From: Sipunculus nudus
Taxonomy: Eukaryota; Annelida; Sipuncula; Golfingiida; Sipunculidae
Assembly: GCA_026874595.1 (NCBI GenBank)
Contig: CM049321.1
Coordinates: 27,019,479 to 27,083,478, forward strand
Length of the DNA stretch: 64,000 bases
Direction: 5' to 3'
Shown here: positions 1 through 12,642 of the stretch, one piece after another
How positions within the stretch are numbered: the first letter of the stretch is position 1
How the letters are laid out: the number at the start of each line of letters is the position of its first letter
Made by a program: the position numbers and the translations under genes
Notes under the pieces: generated by a model
The model's database searches: none
What the model was told of the DNA's origin: nothing
What the model saw: only the letters and a program-made list of their open reading frames with translations

Positions 1-103
1 GGACCTAACTCAAGAGGATCACGTTTTGCTTTTCTCGGAAATGCCCTTTTTTCAAGTGAATTTGATTTTGACCTCTCATTTTACCACCTGTTTTATCTTA
101 TAG

Positions 104-227
104 AGCGGAACATGTTGCCACGGCAGCGTTAGAGCTGATAACAGACGAGAGTAAAAACGGCCAAGCGCTGTTTGTAGGCCCATCCGGGCGAAAATATGTG
201 AACCCACTGCCGCAAGTGGATCTGTAG
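104..227 (+). CDS. HPGD-like: Last coding exon of HPGD-like short-chain dehydrogenase, copy A (5' part outside window)
   Basis: This is the terminal exon of a third 15-PGDH-like gene whose other exons lie upstream of the window. A pyrimidine-rich acceptor ending in TAG precedes it. The exon enters in phase 2 and reads AEHVATAALELITDES..., ending PLPQVDL and TAG at 225-227. It is 124 nt, the same length and frame as the last exons of copies B (16838-16961) and C (28076-28199), with only scattered substitutions. In the family this segment is the C-terminal helix and tail that follow the substrate-binding loop. Whether copy A is functional cannot be judged from one exon, but this exon is undamaged. 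Confidence 0.85.
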
Positions 228-2857
228 GGTTATGTGATACCAATCTCTGGACTGATATTGATTTCAGCTGGATAGATTAGTAGATAATGCAAAATCAATT
301 GTAAGTGATAAGATATGTTAATAGATTTGAATAATTCGAAATTATTGTCTATTATATGGTACATACGGCGGCCGTATACAGTGACGTATCAATGTCTCGA
401 TAAATCGGAACAGCTAGATAAGTAATGTCATGTCGAGAATAATGATCTCTATCTATCAACTATAACCATCTGTATCAGTTTCAGAATTACCTAAAAATTT
501 TAAGTAAATGTTGAGCCGACATTAGTTCTGAAGTACAGTTTGAGCTGGATAATTTGTGGTCCAGCGTGCATGGTTCTATGTATACTATAGTGTTACGTAG
601 ATGACAAAAAGAGTTATGCAAATACATGTTTACACTACTGTTATCTGTTAGTATAGGCCCGGTAGGTATTCCTTCGTTTTTACATATACATGTGTAAAAG
701 TAATGAAGACAATGTCAGGAGCTTATCACCTGCCTGTTTTATATATTTATAAGGGACTGAAAAAATATGTTGCAAATGACCGAAAGGTAAAAAATATCGA
801 TATAACAGTACTATGTAAAATTTTACTCCTCTTCCCTTGTTCAGGAATGACGATATAAATCTGCACATTCTTATCCTTAGACGTGTTTTCAGTGTGTAAG
901 ATTGGTTTAGAAAAAAAACTAAGTTTACTTCAATTTAATACAGTAACTCTGACAGATCAAGCAGTCAATCAAGTGAGTGGAACGTATAACAGAGACAAAA
1001 ACTGACTTCTCGTTTGTTCTTCCACACAAAATTATCCAACAAGAGCAATTCCAGTGAATTGGACTAAGTATAAGAATATAGATGTCAAATAAGAGCCTAG
1101 TTGGGTGAAGAGAAATAAACCTCAGAGCCAAGCTGGGTGAAGAGAATAAAACTCAGAGCCAAGTTTGGTGAACAAAAGTAAACCTCAGAGCCAAGTTGGG
1201 TGAAGAGAAGTTAACGTCAGAGCAAAGGTGTGTGAAGAGAAATAAACCTCACAGCAAATTTGGGTGAAGAGAAGTAAACCTCGAAGCCATGTTGAGTGAA
1301 CAGAAGTAAACCTCAGAGCCAAAATGGATGAAGAGAAGCAAACCTCAGAGCCAAGTGGGTAAAGAAGACCTAGCGAGAACCATAGCGCAAAGTGGTCTAT
1401 AGGTGACACATCACAGATCTTTTGTGTAAAGAGGACTGGGCCACGGAGCAAAATTTCTTAATAGGATTTAACCTCAGAAATATAAAATGACACTTAAGCG
1501 AATTTCAAAGAATGATGCCCCCTGTACACTGACGTGAATGTAAAAATTGTCTTGTCTCTGGCGTACTCGGGATGATTACACCTTTGGTCTCATTCAAACT
1601 AGGCGCTTGGACTCTCGGTTACATTTCCGGCGGATGAGCCACGAACCACTGACGTCACATGCAACCACAGCGAACATTTTCTTTGAATTTGTTGGGCACT
1701 TATAGAACGCAATGGACAAGCTTCCTTGACCTGTGGTTATGTAGAGGGCCACGCCTCTCTGTACTGGCGGCTGTCCGCATCGCCTATCTGAAAGAACACA
1801 AAAAAGGGTTTACTCGATGGAAATAAAAGACCTATTACTTACACTTAACAAGAATTCCAAGATGGCTACCTTTCCCACATTTCGATTTATATCGAGTCTG
1901 AGAGCAAGATATCGCGTCCTCTCACAGCCCCCTGTAGTCAGTAAGAATTTTACATTCCCTAAACAGTCCCTGAGAAAGTGTGTCAAAGGAATTACAAGAT
2001 GGCATTCTGGCGGCCATATTGGGTCTTAAATTCTGCACTGTACCTGGTCTCACAGGTACAAATCTTCAAACACAGTTGCTGAGATAATGTGTGACAGTGA
2101 CGGAAGCAAGACGGAAATATTATTACCGAGGAGCACCTGCATATGCGTGGCTTTATTAATAAACTTACAATGTCCCTTTGATAACCTTCTTAGAACATTT
2201 AGGCTTAATGTATTTTCTTTAGAAAATCAAAGAAATCTAATCTGCGGTCAATTTTTATCCTCTTGTATATAGCTACCATGATAGCCGTCCTCAGAATTAG
2301 ATATCTGTATAAACATGTTTCTGTAAGTCTGAATGGCAAACATGTCTGTCCTAGTACATTAACAGTATTATAAACTTGGGGTTATCGTATCTACATGATC
2401 ATGTGTTTTATTTTATGCTGGATGTATCGTGCGTTGATTCATGTGTGTGCTTTTGATCTACACAGCAAACATTTGGTCTGCTGTATAGGGGATAGCCTAC
2501 ATTGGGTTAAATGCTCTGTGGTTAGCGTGTGGTTAGGCGTGTACTCCAAGCGGACCCCCATTGACCAGTTTTCACATATGACCTACCTTAAATCTTCTAG
2601 TTTATTTTATTGCCATTAATCATTGGGGTGGGCCAACGGATATCCTAAAGTGTCCCCAGCATTACATAATTGTCCCTGTGGCAAGGAGACCGAGTCTGTC
2701 CTGACTGACTTAAAATGTATTTGGCTCTTCGAGCACTCCAGTTAGAAGGGTCCAAGACCCGTTCCCTTTGCGGTCCCTAGACGTAGAATTTTGGTGAAAC
2801 CGTAGACGCAAATGTACCCAAGCCAAGCAGGGAGTTGTTTCAGCTACCAACGCGCCC
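228..2857. repeat. 3' flank of copy A, duplicated at 28200-30468
   Basis: Near-colinear similarity to the sequence behind copy C. Both flanks share the stretch around 1590-1790 / 29370-29570 (the 'ggcggatgagccacg' segment) and end at a poly-G run. The first ~860 bp also match the flank of copy B (16962-17785). I see no convincing gene; short open frames here are not conserved between copies. The copy A flank carries a TGACGTCA (CRE-like) octamer near 1650 that is changed in the copy C flank. Confidence 0.8.
1088..1366. repeat. ~32-bp minisatellite, about 9 units
   Basis: Imperfect tandem repeat with consensus near 'GTTGGGTGAAGAGAAGTAAA' plus 'CCTCAGAGCCAA'. About nine units are visible here. 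The homologous position behind copy C (29076-29140) has about two units and that behind copy B (17752-17782) about one, so the array changed length after duplication. Confidence 0.8.
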
Positions 2858-2876
2858 GGGGGGGGGGGGGGGGGGG
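2858..2876. repeat. Poly-G tract
   Basis: Uninterrupted run of G after 'cgcgccc'. The same context and tract occur at 30469-30486 behind copy C, marking the end of the shared flank. Confidence 0.9.
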
Positions 2877-2880
2877 ATGC

Positions 2881-3429
2881 AATCCCAAATTTTCAAAAGG
2901 TCCCTATCTTTGCCAACTGCATGATGTAAATCTGTTCCAAGTCCAGCTGTTCTGAAACTGAGTCATACGCTTCAAGCTTGTGGCACTCATTGTAAAAACA
3001 GGGGCGTAATTAGAGAGGGGCACAACAGGCGCCCCCCCCCTCATAAAAACGGTTCAACAAATTATTAGGGGCACCCAATTTCGTAAAAATAAGCTCATCA
3101 AGTTGTACGGCGCAGGCCGTAGTGAAAACTGTTTAAATTAAGTAAAAGTATAGGTTGAAACCCTTTATTGGCTATGATGGACAATCCAAATCCTCTTTGG
3201 AAGCTGCTGCTCATGCATAGGTCATGTTATGCATCGGGCACGACAGTCCTTACGGTTAGACATTAGATACCGGTTCTGTTATTGGTTCAATTAACGTCAA
3301 TTTGTGGTGTTGAATTCCGTCATGGTTTATCTAACTTAAGTCACATTCAGAACGTCAACATGTTATCTCCAAAAAACTGAATAAAATACATCCTTTGTAT
3401 ACTGAAACATCACTGATTTTAAATTAATC
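2881..3429. other. Non-coding stretch between duplicated flank and LINE
   Basis: No gene seen. It includes a 'ggggcgtaattagagagggg' segment with a short poly-C run (about 3001-3050), of the kind seen in short invertebrate repeats. Confidence 0.5.
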
Positions 3430-3722
3430 TCTTTTTTTTTCTTTTTTTTGTATTGAATATATACATACATTTACACAAACATGGATATACAAAGACAAAA
3501 TTACACATATACCTAAACACATTCTGATTATGTGTAACCAAGTAAACTTATACATGTGAAAATAGCCCTAACATACCGGAGTTACTGTAAGGTACCACTA
3601 TGCAAAAAAAAAAAAAAAAAAAATTATAAATAAATAAAATATCCTGAACAATGTATCTTATTTCTTAATAAGACAATGCAATGATTTCCATTTTGAATTA
3701 TGTTGTTCCAGTTTTCCTCTAT

Positions 3723-3788
3723 TCATAGCAATACATTTTTCAATATTATAAAAATCCTTGATGAAAACAATGCATTTTTACATCTACT

Positions 3789-3839
<51 letters not shown>

Positions 3840-4915
3840 TTTTATAAGTAAAGTGATAAAATTTAACCAGGTAATCGCATTACTTCCAAATATAATATTT
3901 GTAATATCCCATGTTAATGAATCATGAACGGACCCATGGTTTTTTAATATTGAAAGTATCTCATAATATTTTAGAAAAACAGCAGTTCGAAAGAATATGC
4001 AACATAGTTTCTTTAACATTTTTATAAAATGTGCATTGTTAAAAATCAATTTTATTAATCTTATACAAGAATGGATTCAGTGTTAGTCTCCTGTGTAAAA
4101 TCCTAAATTGGAACATGCGTAGTTTCACAGATATTGATGATGTACATATATATTAGAGAACCCTCTATAGAAAGTTTCTTCTGTAAGAAAGTTAACATCT
4201 CTTACCCACTTGGAAAAAGCATCAGCTGGGCTCGCTGTGAAGCTATTAATCCTTATATATATATTTAACCATATTTTCTTTTTTTAAATGTTTTTCACTT
4301 TGTCCATATACTGAATGGGCTTGCTTGTCTGATCATATGTTTCAATGATCCTTTTCCATGATTTTGGAATAGCATTAATCAAACCATAATAACTTAATCT
4401 ATCAATATGTACATTGAATTTATGACGAAACTCCTCATTAGTCATCCATATATATTAAGGTCCATATTTCTTAGTTATATTTTATATGTAAATTATCCCT
4501 CTTTGATAGAGATTCTTATTCGTTTAATATGTGAATTAAACCAAATAACCTGTGTTACTATATCTGTAAAGGTAGATGAGGTATGGTAGTTAAAGGTACA
4601 CCAAGATTGTATAACATCTTCCAAAAAAGAAGAGCTTACTAACAATATATCCTTATAGTCACTTGATGACAAATTACAGTAAAATGATTGTTCTCCCATC
4701 TTTAGTCCACTGATCACCATTTGTCTCCAGTTATTGTTCTCCGGTTTTAATGACAGTCTTTTGATCCAAGCTATTTTAAAAGATATATTTTGTGATACTA
4801 AATGTATCATACCTTGTCCACCACTGTCTTTAGGTGCAATAAGAATATTTCTTTTTATAACATCCCTGCCTTTATTCCAAATAAATTTGAATAACATTTT
4901 TTTTAACTTGTTCAA
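3723..4915 (-). pseudogene. LINE ORF2 C-terminal fragments
   Basis: 4915-4493 reads MNKLKKMLFKFIWNKGRDVI and GGQGMIHL, the conserved post-RT region. A second frame at 4049-3723 gives a cysteine-containing piece and then NFITLLIKRYIY, resembling the usual end of L1/Tx1 ORF2. A (TA)n expansion replaces the sequence right after. Confidence 0.65.
3791..3837. repeat. (TA)n microsatellite
   Basis: Uninterrupted AT dinucleotide run inside the 3' part of the LINE. Open frames across it that read YIYIYI are artefacts of the repeat. Confidence 0.95.
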
Positions 4916-5114
4916 ATAAACATTTTGGTGGACTGGGTAGAACAGAGAGTAAATAACTAAATTGTGAAATTAAAAAACTGTTACCCAAGGTAATCCTACC
5001 CATCGGGGTAATATTTCTGTGTGACCATAGTGAAATAATGCTTTTCATTTTCTCTATTTTGGGTTTAAAGTTTGAATTAATTATCTTTTTTTAGAGATGG
5101 CGTTATGATAATTC

Positions 5115-5450
5115 CTAACAAAATAATATGCTTATCATTCCAGGTGAAACCAAGTTTTTTACTTGATCTTCCTCTTCATACACTATTTCTTTAAATGGCA
5201 TAACAGCAGATTTTTCTAAATTGATTTTTAATCCTGAGATCATCTTAAAATCTTCAAAGACTAACAGTATTTCTACAATGCTATCAATGTCAGTTGTAAA
5301 TAGAACAGTGTCATCTGCATATTGCGCTATTTTAAAGTTGTTTTTTCCTAAATTTATTCCATTTACTAGTTTGTTTGATCTTATTGCATTTGCTAACAAT
5401 TCAGTACTTAATGTAAATAAATATGGAGATAATGGACAGCCTTGTCTCAC
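5115..5450 (-). pseudogene. LINE ORF2 reverse transcriptase fragment
   Basis: Reads MRQGCPLSPYLFTLSTELLA then FKIAQYADDTVLFTTD, the RT motifs with the catalytic YADD aspartates. A following 'SGLKINLEKSAVMPF' matches the next conserved RT block. It is cut off from upstream and downstream parts by frameshifts. Confidence 0.85.
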
Positions 5451-7199
5451 GCCCCTTGTTACTGGGAAAAAATCAGAAAAATAACCATTCTATATGACGC
5501 AGCTATATATGTTGTTATACAAAACTGTTATCATTGATATTGCATCCGAGTTAAAATTCATTTAATTTAATATTTTAAATAAAAAATCCCATTCTAAACA
5601 ATCAAAGGCCTCAAAATCCACTGTAATTAAAAATCCTTTCATCTCATTATTACTTATAAAGTTAGCTAAACTTATTACTTTATTAATATTTTCCCCAATA
5701 TACCTTCCACTTATAAATCCTGTATGGTCTTCATGTACGAGATCTAGAATTATTTTCTTTATTCTATTTGCTATACATTTTGCTATTATCTGTTTTTAAT
5801 AATACAATTACAATCACAGTTAAGCAGAGTCAAGGGCTTCCAGTTTTTTAATAGATTAGAATCCTTATTTTTCTTCGGAAGTAGGCTTATTATTCCTTGT
5901 CTCTATGTTAATGGCAAAGAGCCTATTTTAAAGCTGTAATTAATACTTTCTATAAAGTATTTTTTTTAATTCTTGCCAGAAAAATGTATAAAATTCAATT
6001 TGAAAGCCATCGCTTTCTGGGGACTTCCCATTTTTAAAAGACTTAAGACTTTCTAAAATTTCCTGTTCAGTTAGTTCTGCAGACCAGACAGGTATTTCTT
6101 GATTATGTCGTTGGTTATTTTATTTTGATAAAAAATTCTCAAATTTATTAGTACATGTACTTGATTTGGAATTGTATATTCCCTGAAAAAACATTTTTTC
6201 TGCTTTTAGTATATCTACCGGATCCTCAATTACATTACCATTAACATTCAATTTTGTTACAATCGTTTTATTATAATTTCTTTTTTCCAAATTTAGAAAA
6301 TATTTGGTTGACTTCTCTCCTTCTTCATACCATCTAGCTTTACTTCTTATGATTGCTCCTTTAGTTTTCTCCTCTAGGATTTTATACATATTAGTTTCTA
6401 TTTCTTTCATTTTATTTCTATTCATATCTTTGTTTGCATCTAAATTATTTTTTAATTTATCTAATTCTTCTTCTAATTTAGCAAGTTCTGTTTTTTATTT
6501 TTTTTGGTTTTATACAACTGTGCTCTATACATGTTCTTCTTATGGCCATTTTGATAGTGTCCCATAATAAACCAGGATTTGCCCCTTTATTTTCTTTTAC
6601 TGTTGTATTAATACACCGCTTTATTTTTTCCACACATGCTTTATCATCCAAAAGTGATAGATTACACTTCCAGAAGCCTCGGCCTCTTTTAGCTTGAGTT
6701 GTCATGATTGATATATCTATAACAGAATGGTCGGATTTATATCCTGTTAATATTTTTGCACTATTTATTTTTGTAATGAGTCCCCTAGTAATTAAAAAAT
6801 AATCTGTTCTGCTTCTTATATATTTTAGGTTTTGTCTTGACCAAGTATACTGTTTTTTTTTTATTTACATTAAAATGTCTCCAAATATCAATTAAGTCCA
6901 ATTCTCCTATTGATTCATTTTCTTATATATTAATTTTAAAAAATTCCAGATTTTCCATTTTGAGTTTTATCAAATTTTGGATTTAAAATTTTATTCCAAT
7001 CTCCTCCTATTATGTTTCTTTTATTTTCACTATTTTTTAGTTTTTTCAAAAAGATTGGAAAAAATGTTTGTTGCATATATGTTTGGTCCATATACATTTG
7101 TCAAGTTCAATTTTAGTTCACCTAGTGTGATATTTAAGATAATAATTCTTCCTTCATCATCTTGATATACACTATTTATTGTATGTATCACATTATTCT

Positions 7200-7433
7200 T
7201 TATTTAAATGGCAACACCTCTTGAACTGGATGTACTATGTTAAATATAATGGTGTGCACCCATTCTGCTTTCCATTGTTGCTCAGTTATTTTAGTGCTAT
7301 GTGTTTCCTGTAGAAATATTATTCCATTTTTCTGTTGTTGTAACCAATAAAATAGCTGTCTGCGCTCTGAAAAATCATTTATACCTCTAACATTAAGAGA
7401 TAAAATATCAATGTCGCCCATAATTGTCTTCAT
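7200..7433 (-). pseudogene. LINE ORF2 N-terminus: endonuclease fragment
   Basis: The reading MKTIMGDIDILSLNVRGIND then FLQETHSTKITEQQWKAEW has the N-terminal strands and the catalytic E of QETH of apurinic/apyrimidinic-type LINE endonucleases. The frame breaks soon after. The following EN/RT linker appears at 6705-6478 (RGRGFWKCNLSLLDDKACV). Confidence 0.75.
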
Positions 7434-8079
7434 ATAATAATGGTATGCAATTTGAAAAATGAAGTTTAATTATGTTTGCATAAATTTTAAATTTACTTGT
7501 AATTATACAGTCAACACCATATATCTGTGTTGATGTTTGACAGCTGCTTATGTTAAAATTATGAATATACTTGTAATTATGTGTTGAAAATAGTATAAGT
7601 AATAGTAATATAAATAACCATTGACATTGCTCACTAGTATGTTGCTCTTCACAGGTACTTGATATTGGTAGGTCAAAATCAATCTTTTAGCTTGTATACA
7701 AGGAAATAACAATCAACAATGACATAATATACATTGAAACAGCAAAAGAGTCTATATAAAACACAAATACAAACGTCCCCGGTGCAGTTCGGCTGACGCT
7801 CTCTCAGGAAGCTTATGCAGACTATAAGTAGTTGCTGTCTCAAGGTTGTTATCTTACAGCAGGATTAATCTCAGTCGCATCTGATGATTTATAGGTAAGC
7901 GTGTCAAGTTCGAGCGCCCTCTGTTGTCAGCAAGTGGAAATTCGTGGCGGGAAGATTGACGGCCCCGTGACGTGATGTTTTCAAGTACCGTTACACTGTT
8001 GACCGTTATGTAACATGTAACGTGTGTTATCGCGTTAATTCGCCTTCCGATACGTGATACGTGTTTCAACAGTCAATAG

Positions 8080-9011
8080 CGGAGATTACATTTCCACGTC
8101 AACCATTGTTGATTTCGCAGGTGACCCGTCTATGAATACTTGACCTTGCCAAAAACGGACCTTTGAACCTGCCTTGAATGCCGAAAGCATGGTTGGTTTT
8201 GCCTTTTGTTTCAACTTGTAGTCTTTTGCGGTTAGATCTTCAACGAATCTTAAGTCTGCACTTTGAATGGATTTTTGGCCGAAAAGAGAATATTGTTTCT
8301 ATCCGTCCTGCTGTGTAACCTGCTTAAAATGTGTCGTGGCCGTTCACCTTTTTTATCCGCTCTGAGGGTCACTTCTTTTTTCTCCAAGACCTCATGTTCT
8401 GTTATATCCCAAGTTTATTTTCTGCTATTATTTTAGCCACTGTTTCTCTACAGTTCTCTTTCCATGCATGTTCTTTCAGTCCAATCACTGTCACGTTCCA
8501 TTCTCGTAAATATCGTTCTTGTTTGTTCAGTTCATCATACAGTTTTGCTTGTAGTTCTTCTATTTTCTTGTCCTTTTCTTTATTTTCTTCTTTTAAACTC
8601 GTAGTCTTTTTTTTTCTTTTTTTTTCCAGTGCCTCACTATTCACTGACTTTTGTTTATGTTTGGATGTGTTTTCATCTATAGTCTCATTTATATTTTCTA
8701 CAGATTTTTCAAGATCTGTGACTCTATCTTTTAATCTATTGTTTTCCTCGTTGTTTTTCTGGTGAGATAGTTAATTTTGTGTCAATGTCACTTATCTGTT
8801 TGGAGAGTCCTTTCTGTATTCCTTTCATCAAAATTTTCATACTGTCCATGGCCTGTTTAACCACACCTTTCACGTCACAGGGTTCGGTGGTGTCGGTTAA
8901 GATTTCTAATTCCACGGTTTCATCATTACCTTTTGGCTGCAAATATTGTCCCATGTTTGGTCCAATAACCTTGTCCCTGGTCTTTGATTTCGTACTGCTT
9001 TCGGGCGGCAT
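8080..9011 (-). pseudogene. LINE ORF1 remnant
   Basis: Begins MPPESSTKSKTRDKV. A lysine/glutamate-rich coiled coil (LKEENKEKDKKIEELQAKL) follows, then YLREWNVTVIGLKE, which resembles the start of the RNA-recognition fold of L1-type ORF1. Further along, at about 8330-8080, translation gives RPRHIL...NILFSAKNPF and later KQKAKPTMLSAFKAG, matching the usual C-terminal domain. At least three frame changes or stops break it. The role in the family is RNA binding and ribonucleoprotein formation. Confidence 0.7.
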
Positions 9012-9158
9012 GGTTCGTCCGGTATATCCAATATAACTAAATTTTGAGGGGAGCCCACTTGCGCACGTCTGCCCACGGATTTTAAATTTTTCTTAATTAT
9101 TTGATCGAATAGACGCATTAACAACAGGCGTGGATCCACGATTTTTTTTATTTTTGCA

Positions 9159-9200
9159 GGGGGGGGGGGGGGGTGGGGGGGGGGTGGGGGGTGGGGTGGT
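9159..9200. repeat. Poly-G / GGGT tract
   Basis: G-rich run with a few T interruptions, preceded by 'cgtggatccacgattt', a weak relative of the GGATCC short-element family. Confidence 0.85.
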
Positions 9201-10430
9201 CAAAGGGTGTCATCGGGTGATTATACCGAGCAATTTACCTGTCATGGTTTAAAATTGGTCTAAAAAATTTGATGGTTTAGAGCGGGGGGGGGGGGGGGGG
9301 GGGCAGCTCTATACATAGGGAAAAAACAAGTAGAAACGGAGGCTTTGTATTTTGAACAACAACTTTGGACCTATCACCTAGTCTAGCTTGTTTTTGCCTT
9401 CTTGATCAAAAGTTTAAGCCATTTTTTTATGCTAACTGTTGAACACATTATATTGAACAACATCAGAACAGACTGGGCAAACTATTGGTCACAAGTAGCT
9501 TACCTAATTTTTGCGCCTGTGAACAGCCTATATATTTGTATTGACTGAGAGAAATTGAATATCCAAAAACACAATTTTAGACTTCATCACACAATCACTG
9601 AGAATTTTTCTGATTTTCAGCACCCTGAATGTCATATGAATTAAGACCTTATCTGCAAGGTTTAGAATCTGTATCATATTATTGGCCTATGGGCAAAACG
9701 CCTGATTCTGAGCCCTCTAGAAGTCATTCTATATTTAACAAATATATTTTCCCGATATCATAACATTAATATAATAACTAATACATGCATCGCCTGTTTG
9801 TCAAAGTCCGATCAGCGTCATAGCCCATGGGCCAGTTGAATTATCGATTGGGACACAATATATGTGGAAATGTGCATGCTTATTATGAAAAATACAAGAT
9901 TCAATTCAATAAAAAGTGCATGTAATCTACACAAAAGTAGTCACTTTTCAATACCTTTAAAATTTCTTTTTAAGAAATGAAAGCAAGACAACAAATTAGC
10001 AACATAGGCCTCATTTGCTACAAAAATACACTAGAAACTGGAGCAGCGGATCAGTTAAACATCAGTTGAACATCAGGCAAAGTCCACAGCCCAACCGGCT
10101 CAGGTACGAGTCCTAGCCAGTCTATTCCCATGTCAATGTCATAGCCAATCGAGCCAAGCGTTGTTGTTGCAAGACATTGCATATAACTTATAGACGCAGT
10201 TGTATACAAGTTGATCATCGCCGATGTCGCCCCCAGTATGACATCGATTTAGCAAGGAGTAACATAAGCTTAACATCTTGGATACATCGGAGAGACAACT
10301 GGTTATTTTTCTCAACATTTCCATAAATTTTTAGTGTCACTTCGGAACAAATCGGGGATACAACGGCTTGCAGTCACGGATCCACAGGAGGGAATCCAGA
10401 GGACCAGGAACCCCCCTTTTTCAGCCGCCG
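9200..10430. repeat. ~1.2-kb duplicated non-coding segment, copy 1
   Basis: Matches 17790-19490 over its length, including the poly-G run at 9284-9303 (17881-17896 in copy 2) and the segment 'aagtagaaac' onward. No coding capacity is seen. Copy 2 carries an extra ~470 bp at 18279-18749. The right end near 10374-10430 runs into a degenerate GGATCC/poly-C element. Confidence 0.8.
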
Positions 10431-10744
10431 CAACTTTTTTAAAGGTTTTCATACCTTTTTTGTGGCCTGGACCCCCCCCCCCCCCTCCACCCTTTCCGAA
10501 CCTGGGGACTTTTTTTACAGGTTTTTGCCATCAGCCTTTGCGTGGACCCCTTCTCTCTTTTTTCCGTATTTTTTTGTGAAGGTAACCGCCTCCATTTTTT
10601 AATGCTGACATATCTAATTCTTAATCTTAGTATGTACATCTGAAGAGTTTCCATTTCAATTTAGGACTACTTGACAGGGCAGTAGCACTCCTATCATTAT
10701 TACTTTGTATGCTGGTGTCACCCAGGCCCGTTGTCTTCTGCACC

Positions 10745-10975
10745 TGCGGGTAATGGGTGTGTAATCATCCCCATTGCTGGGTCATAACACCGAGGAACCC
10801 CCTAAAGACGCATTCGTATGTGAGTGATACACGGCTGTGGGGCCCAGCCTTCCCATTAATCCTGCAGAGCGCTCACCCTGGGTGGCGTCCGACCGTGATA
10901 AACCACACCGCCTCGGCTGAGATTCAAACCCACGATCTCCCGGCTTAGTGTCCTGAGCTCCACCCCGGGCCCACA
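10745..10975 (-). mobile_element. Probable tRNA-derived SINE
   Basis: On the minus strand a tRNA-like head reads GGTGGAGCTCAGGACACTAA, then GTGGGTTTGAATCTC, which fits a pol III B box about the right distance from an A-box-like stretch. It is followed by a non-tRNA body. It is not a tRNA gene, because no closed acceptor stem is visible. Confidence 0.5.
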
Positions 10976-11294
10976 GAAGCCAATAGACCCCTCCTTAAAT
11001 GCTGGATCTGTCCCTGTGGGAGCACAAGAAAGTATAAGAAGTATAACTGTAGGTAAACACCTATTGATCATAAATGAAACATCGTTGAAAAGATTATTTT
11101 GCTAAATAAGTTTGGCATATATATATATAAATTTATATAACCAGCCAAACGACAAAGGAGTGGTTATATAAATGGCTGCTTTTATGCACTTTACGGCACA
11201 GTATGCTTGAGCGCTTGTGCTGCCTCTCTCGTCGCTTAACTACAAATATGCAGATGCAGTCGTACCCCCCCCCCCCACCCCCGAGTAGCCTATG

Positions 11295-11295
11295 T

Positions 11296-11350
<55 letters not shown>
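11295..11350. repeat. (TA)n microsatellite
   Basis: AT dinucleotide run with one 'taaata' interruption, preceded by a C-rich run at 11266-11275. Confidence 0.9.
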
Positions 11351-11355
<5 letters not shown>

Positions 11356-11433
11356 ATGGAGAAAAACAACACTGTAAATTTACAACAGATTGTTTCACGG
11401 GATGCGACTCGATCCTCGGTGAAACCTTTCAGC

Positions 11434-11960
11434 CATTTTAAAGTCAAGTGATCCGACGGATGTGATACATGAGTGGGTCCGAGGGAGTTGAAATCGTTAA
11501 CTTGCGAATACGAACCAGTGAGTGTAACCGTTAAGTTGATAACAGGAAGAGATTAAACTTCATCAGTAAAGGTGAAAGGTGTGTACAATTTGGTTCTTTG
11601 GATTGTTCGAGAAATGGAAAGTTCTCGGCTTTAGATGTAAAGTTATAAATAAAGGGGCTGTGTTTTAGAGCAGAGAGAGAGGAGATATATATTCCAGCGG
11701 ACACAGAAGAGTGTAAATCAGTTTGTAAACCTTTTCCGATAAGTGCGGCAGTTATAGACTACTGCATACAATAACAGAGACATTTGTAACAATATTGTGC
11801 AGTGTAATTCATAAAAGGGCCATTTTGAAGTCATGTGATCTGACGGTTAGGATACAGAAGTCGGTTCACGGGAGTAAAAATCGATAGCTTGCACATACGA
11901 ACCAGAAAGTGTAACCTTTAAGTTGATAACTGGAATGGATTAAATTACATCAGAAAAGGT
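11434..11960. repeat. Two copies of a ~150-bp upstream segment
   Basis: 11434-11580 and 11820-11960 are similar, and a third copy lies at 22510-22660 upstream of gene C. Shared landmarks are 'tttgaagtcaagtg', 'gaaccagtgagtgtaacc' and 'aagttgataac'. This is part of the duplicated 5' flank of the HPGD-like units. No gene seen. Confidence 0.75.
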
Positions 11961-12072
11961 GCATGATACTTCTGTGACATGTTGTGCATGTAAGCGGTGC
12001 ATGTGAAAGCCCCTGGAAATATCATTAACTCCTGCGAATCCCATTAAAACCCTTAATGTTATAACACATGAC

Positions 12073-12181
12073 AGGGGCGGATCCAGTATTTTGGAAAAGG
12101 AGGGGTTCATCCCAGGAGGATTAATGACAAAACCAAAAAAGGTCCCCAGGTCCGGACCCCTACCCTGGATCCGCTTCGGCA
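12073..12181. mobile_element. Short GGGGCGGATCC terminal-inverted-repeat element
   Basis: About 108 bp with inverted ends: CAGGGGCGGATCCAG on the left and CTGGATCCGCTTC on the right. Its interior 'aggaggggttcatccc' and 'taatgacaaaacc' recurs at 13429, 24100 and 61736. It is too short to encode a transposase, so it is a non-autonomous element. Confidence 0.7.
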
Positions 12182-12640
12182 TGAGATTTACATCAAACGT
12201 TAAATTTACAGTGCTTTTAATATAGTTCTTTGAAGCTTTTTTTATCAGTATAAAGCAGTATATTCAGTAGCAAGCTGTTACAAGGGATATAGAAAATTGG
12301 TGGTGCTGTGTGTGTGCTGTGTGTGTAGCATTGCTCTGGTAATTAGGGTAATGGTAAAGCAAAAAATATTTGTGTGTAATATAAAGCGTTTGTGTGTACA
12401 TTGACCTTCACGTGCAACCTCATTCTGCGTTCTCTTGTCCTTGGCTACAACGAATTCCATCTGTGAAGTACGTTCATATTCATCATTTCCGTTTTGATCA
12501 AGCTGTATGAGTGTTTGGTTATGTGGCTATCAGCTTCTCCTCGTGTGCCATCTTCATAGGTTCGTTTGTTAAACGCGATTACGTGGTAGGCCTACGAATG
12601 TCGAGTATTCTCTGGTCAACTTGTTCACATCGGTGGCGAG

Positions 12641-12642
<2 letters not shown>

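Larger units (their letters stand above)
3430..9011 (-). mobile_element. Degenerate Tx1/L1-like non-LTR retrotransposon (LINE)
   Basis: A nearly full-length element on the minus strand. Order from its 5' end: ORF1 (coiled coil plus nucleic-acid-binding region, about 9011-8080), apurinic-like endonuclease (7433-7200), endonuclease/RT linker (6705-6120), reverse transcriptase with the YADD box (5450-5115), then the C-terminal part (4915-3723). It ends in an A-rich tail, seen as a T-rich run near 3430-3452. Each part sits in a different frame with stops between, so the copy is dead. The gapped protein pattern (SLNVRGI, QETHS, RGRGFWKCNLSLL, QYADD, IWNKGR) is typical of the L1/Tx1 group; the exact clade needs a tree. 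Confidence 0.85.

Noticed and set aside
1185-1451. 88-residue frame with repeated FTSLHPTWL-like units
   Set aside because: Product of the 32-bp minisatellite; the unit length is not a multiple of three and the frame is not kept in other copies.
1817-2029. 70-residue frame in the 3' flank of copy A
   Set aside because: The homologous stretch behind copy C does not keep the frame.
8331-8765. Plus-strand 144-residue Phe/Ser-rich frame
   Set aside because: Antisense of the LINE ORF1 coiled-coil region.
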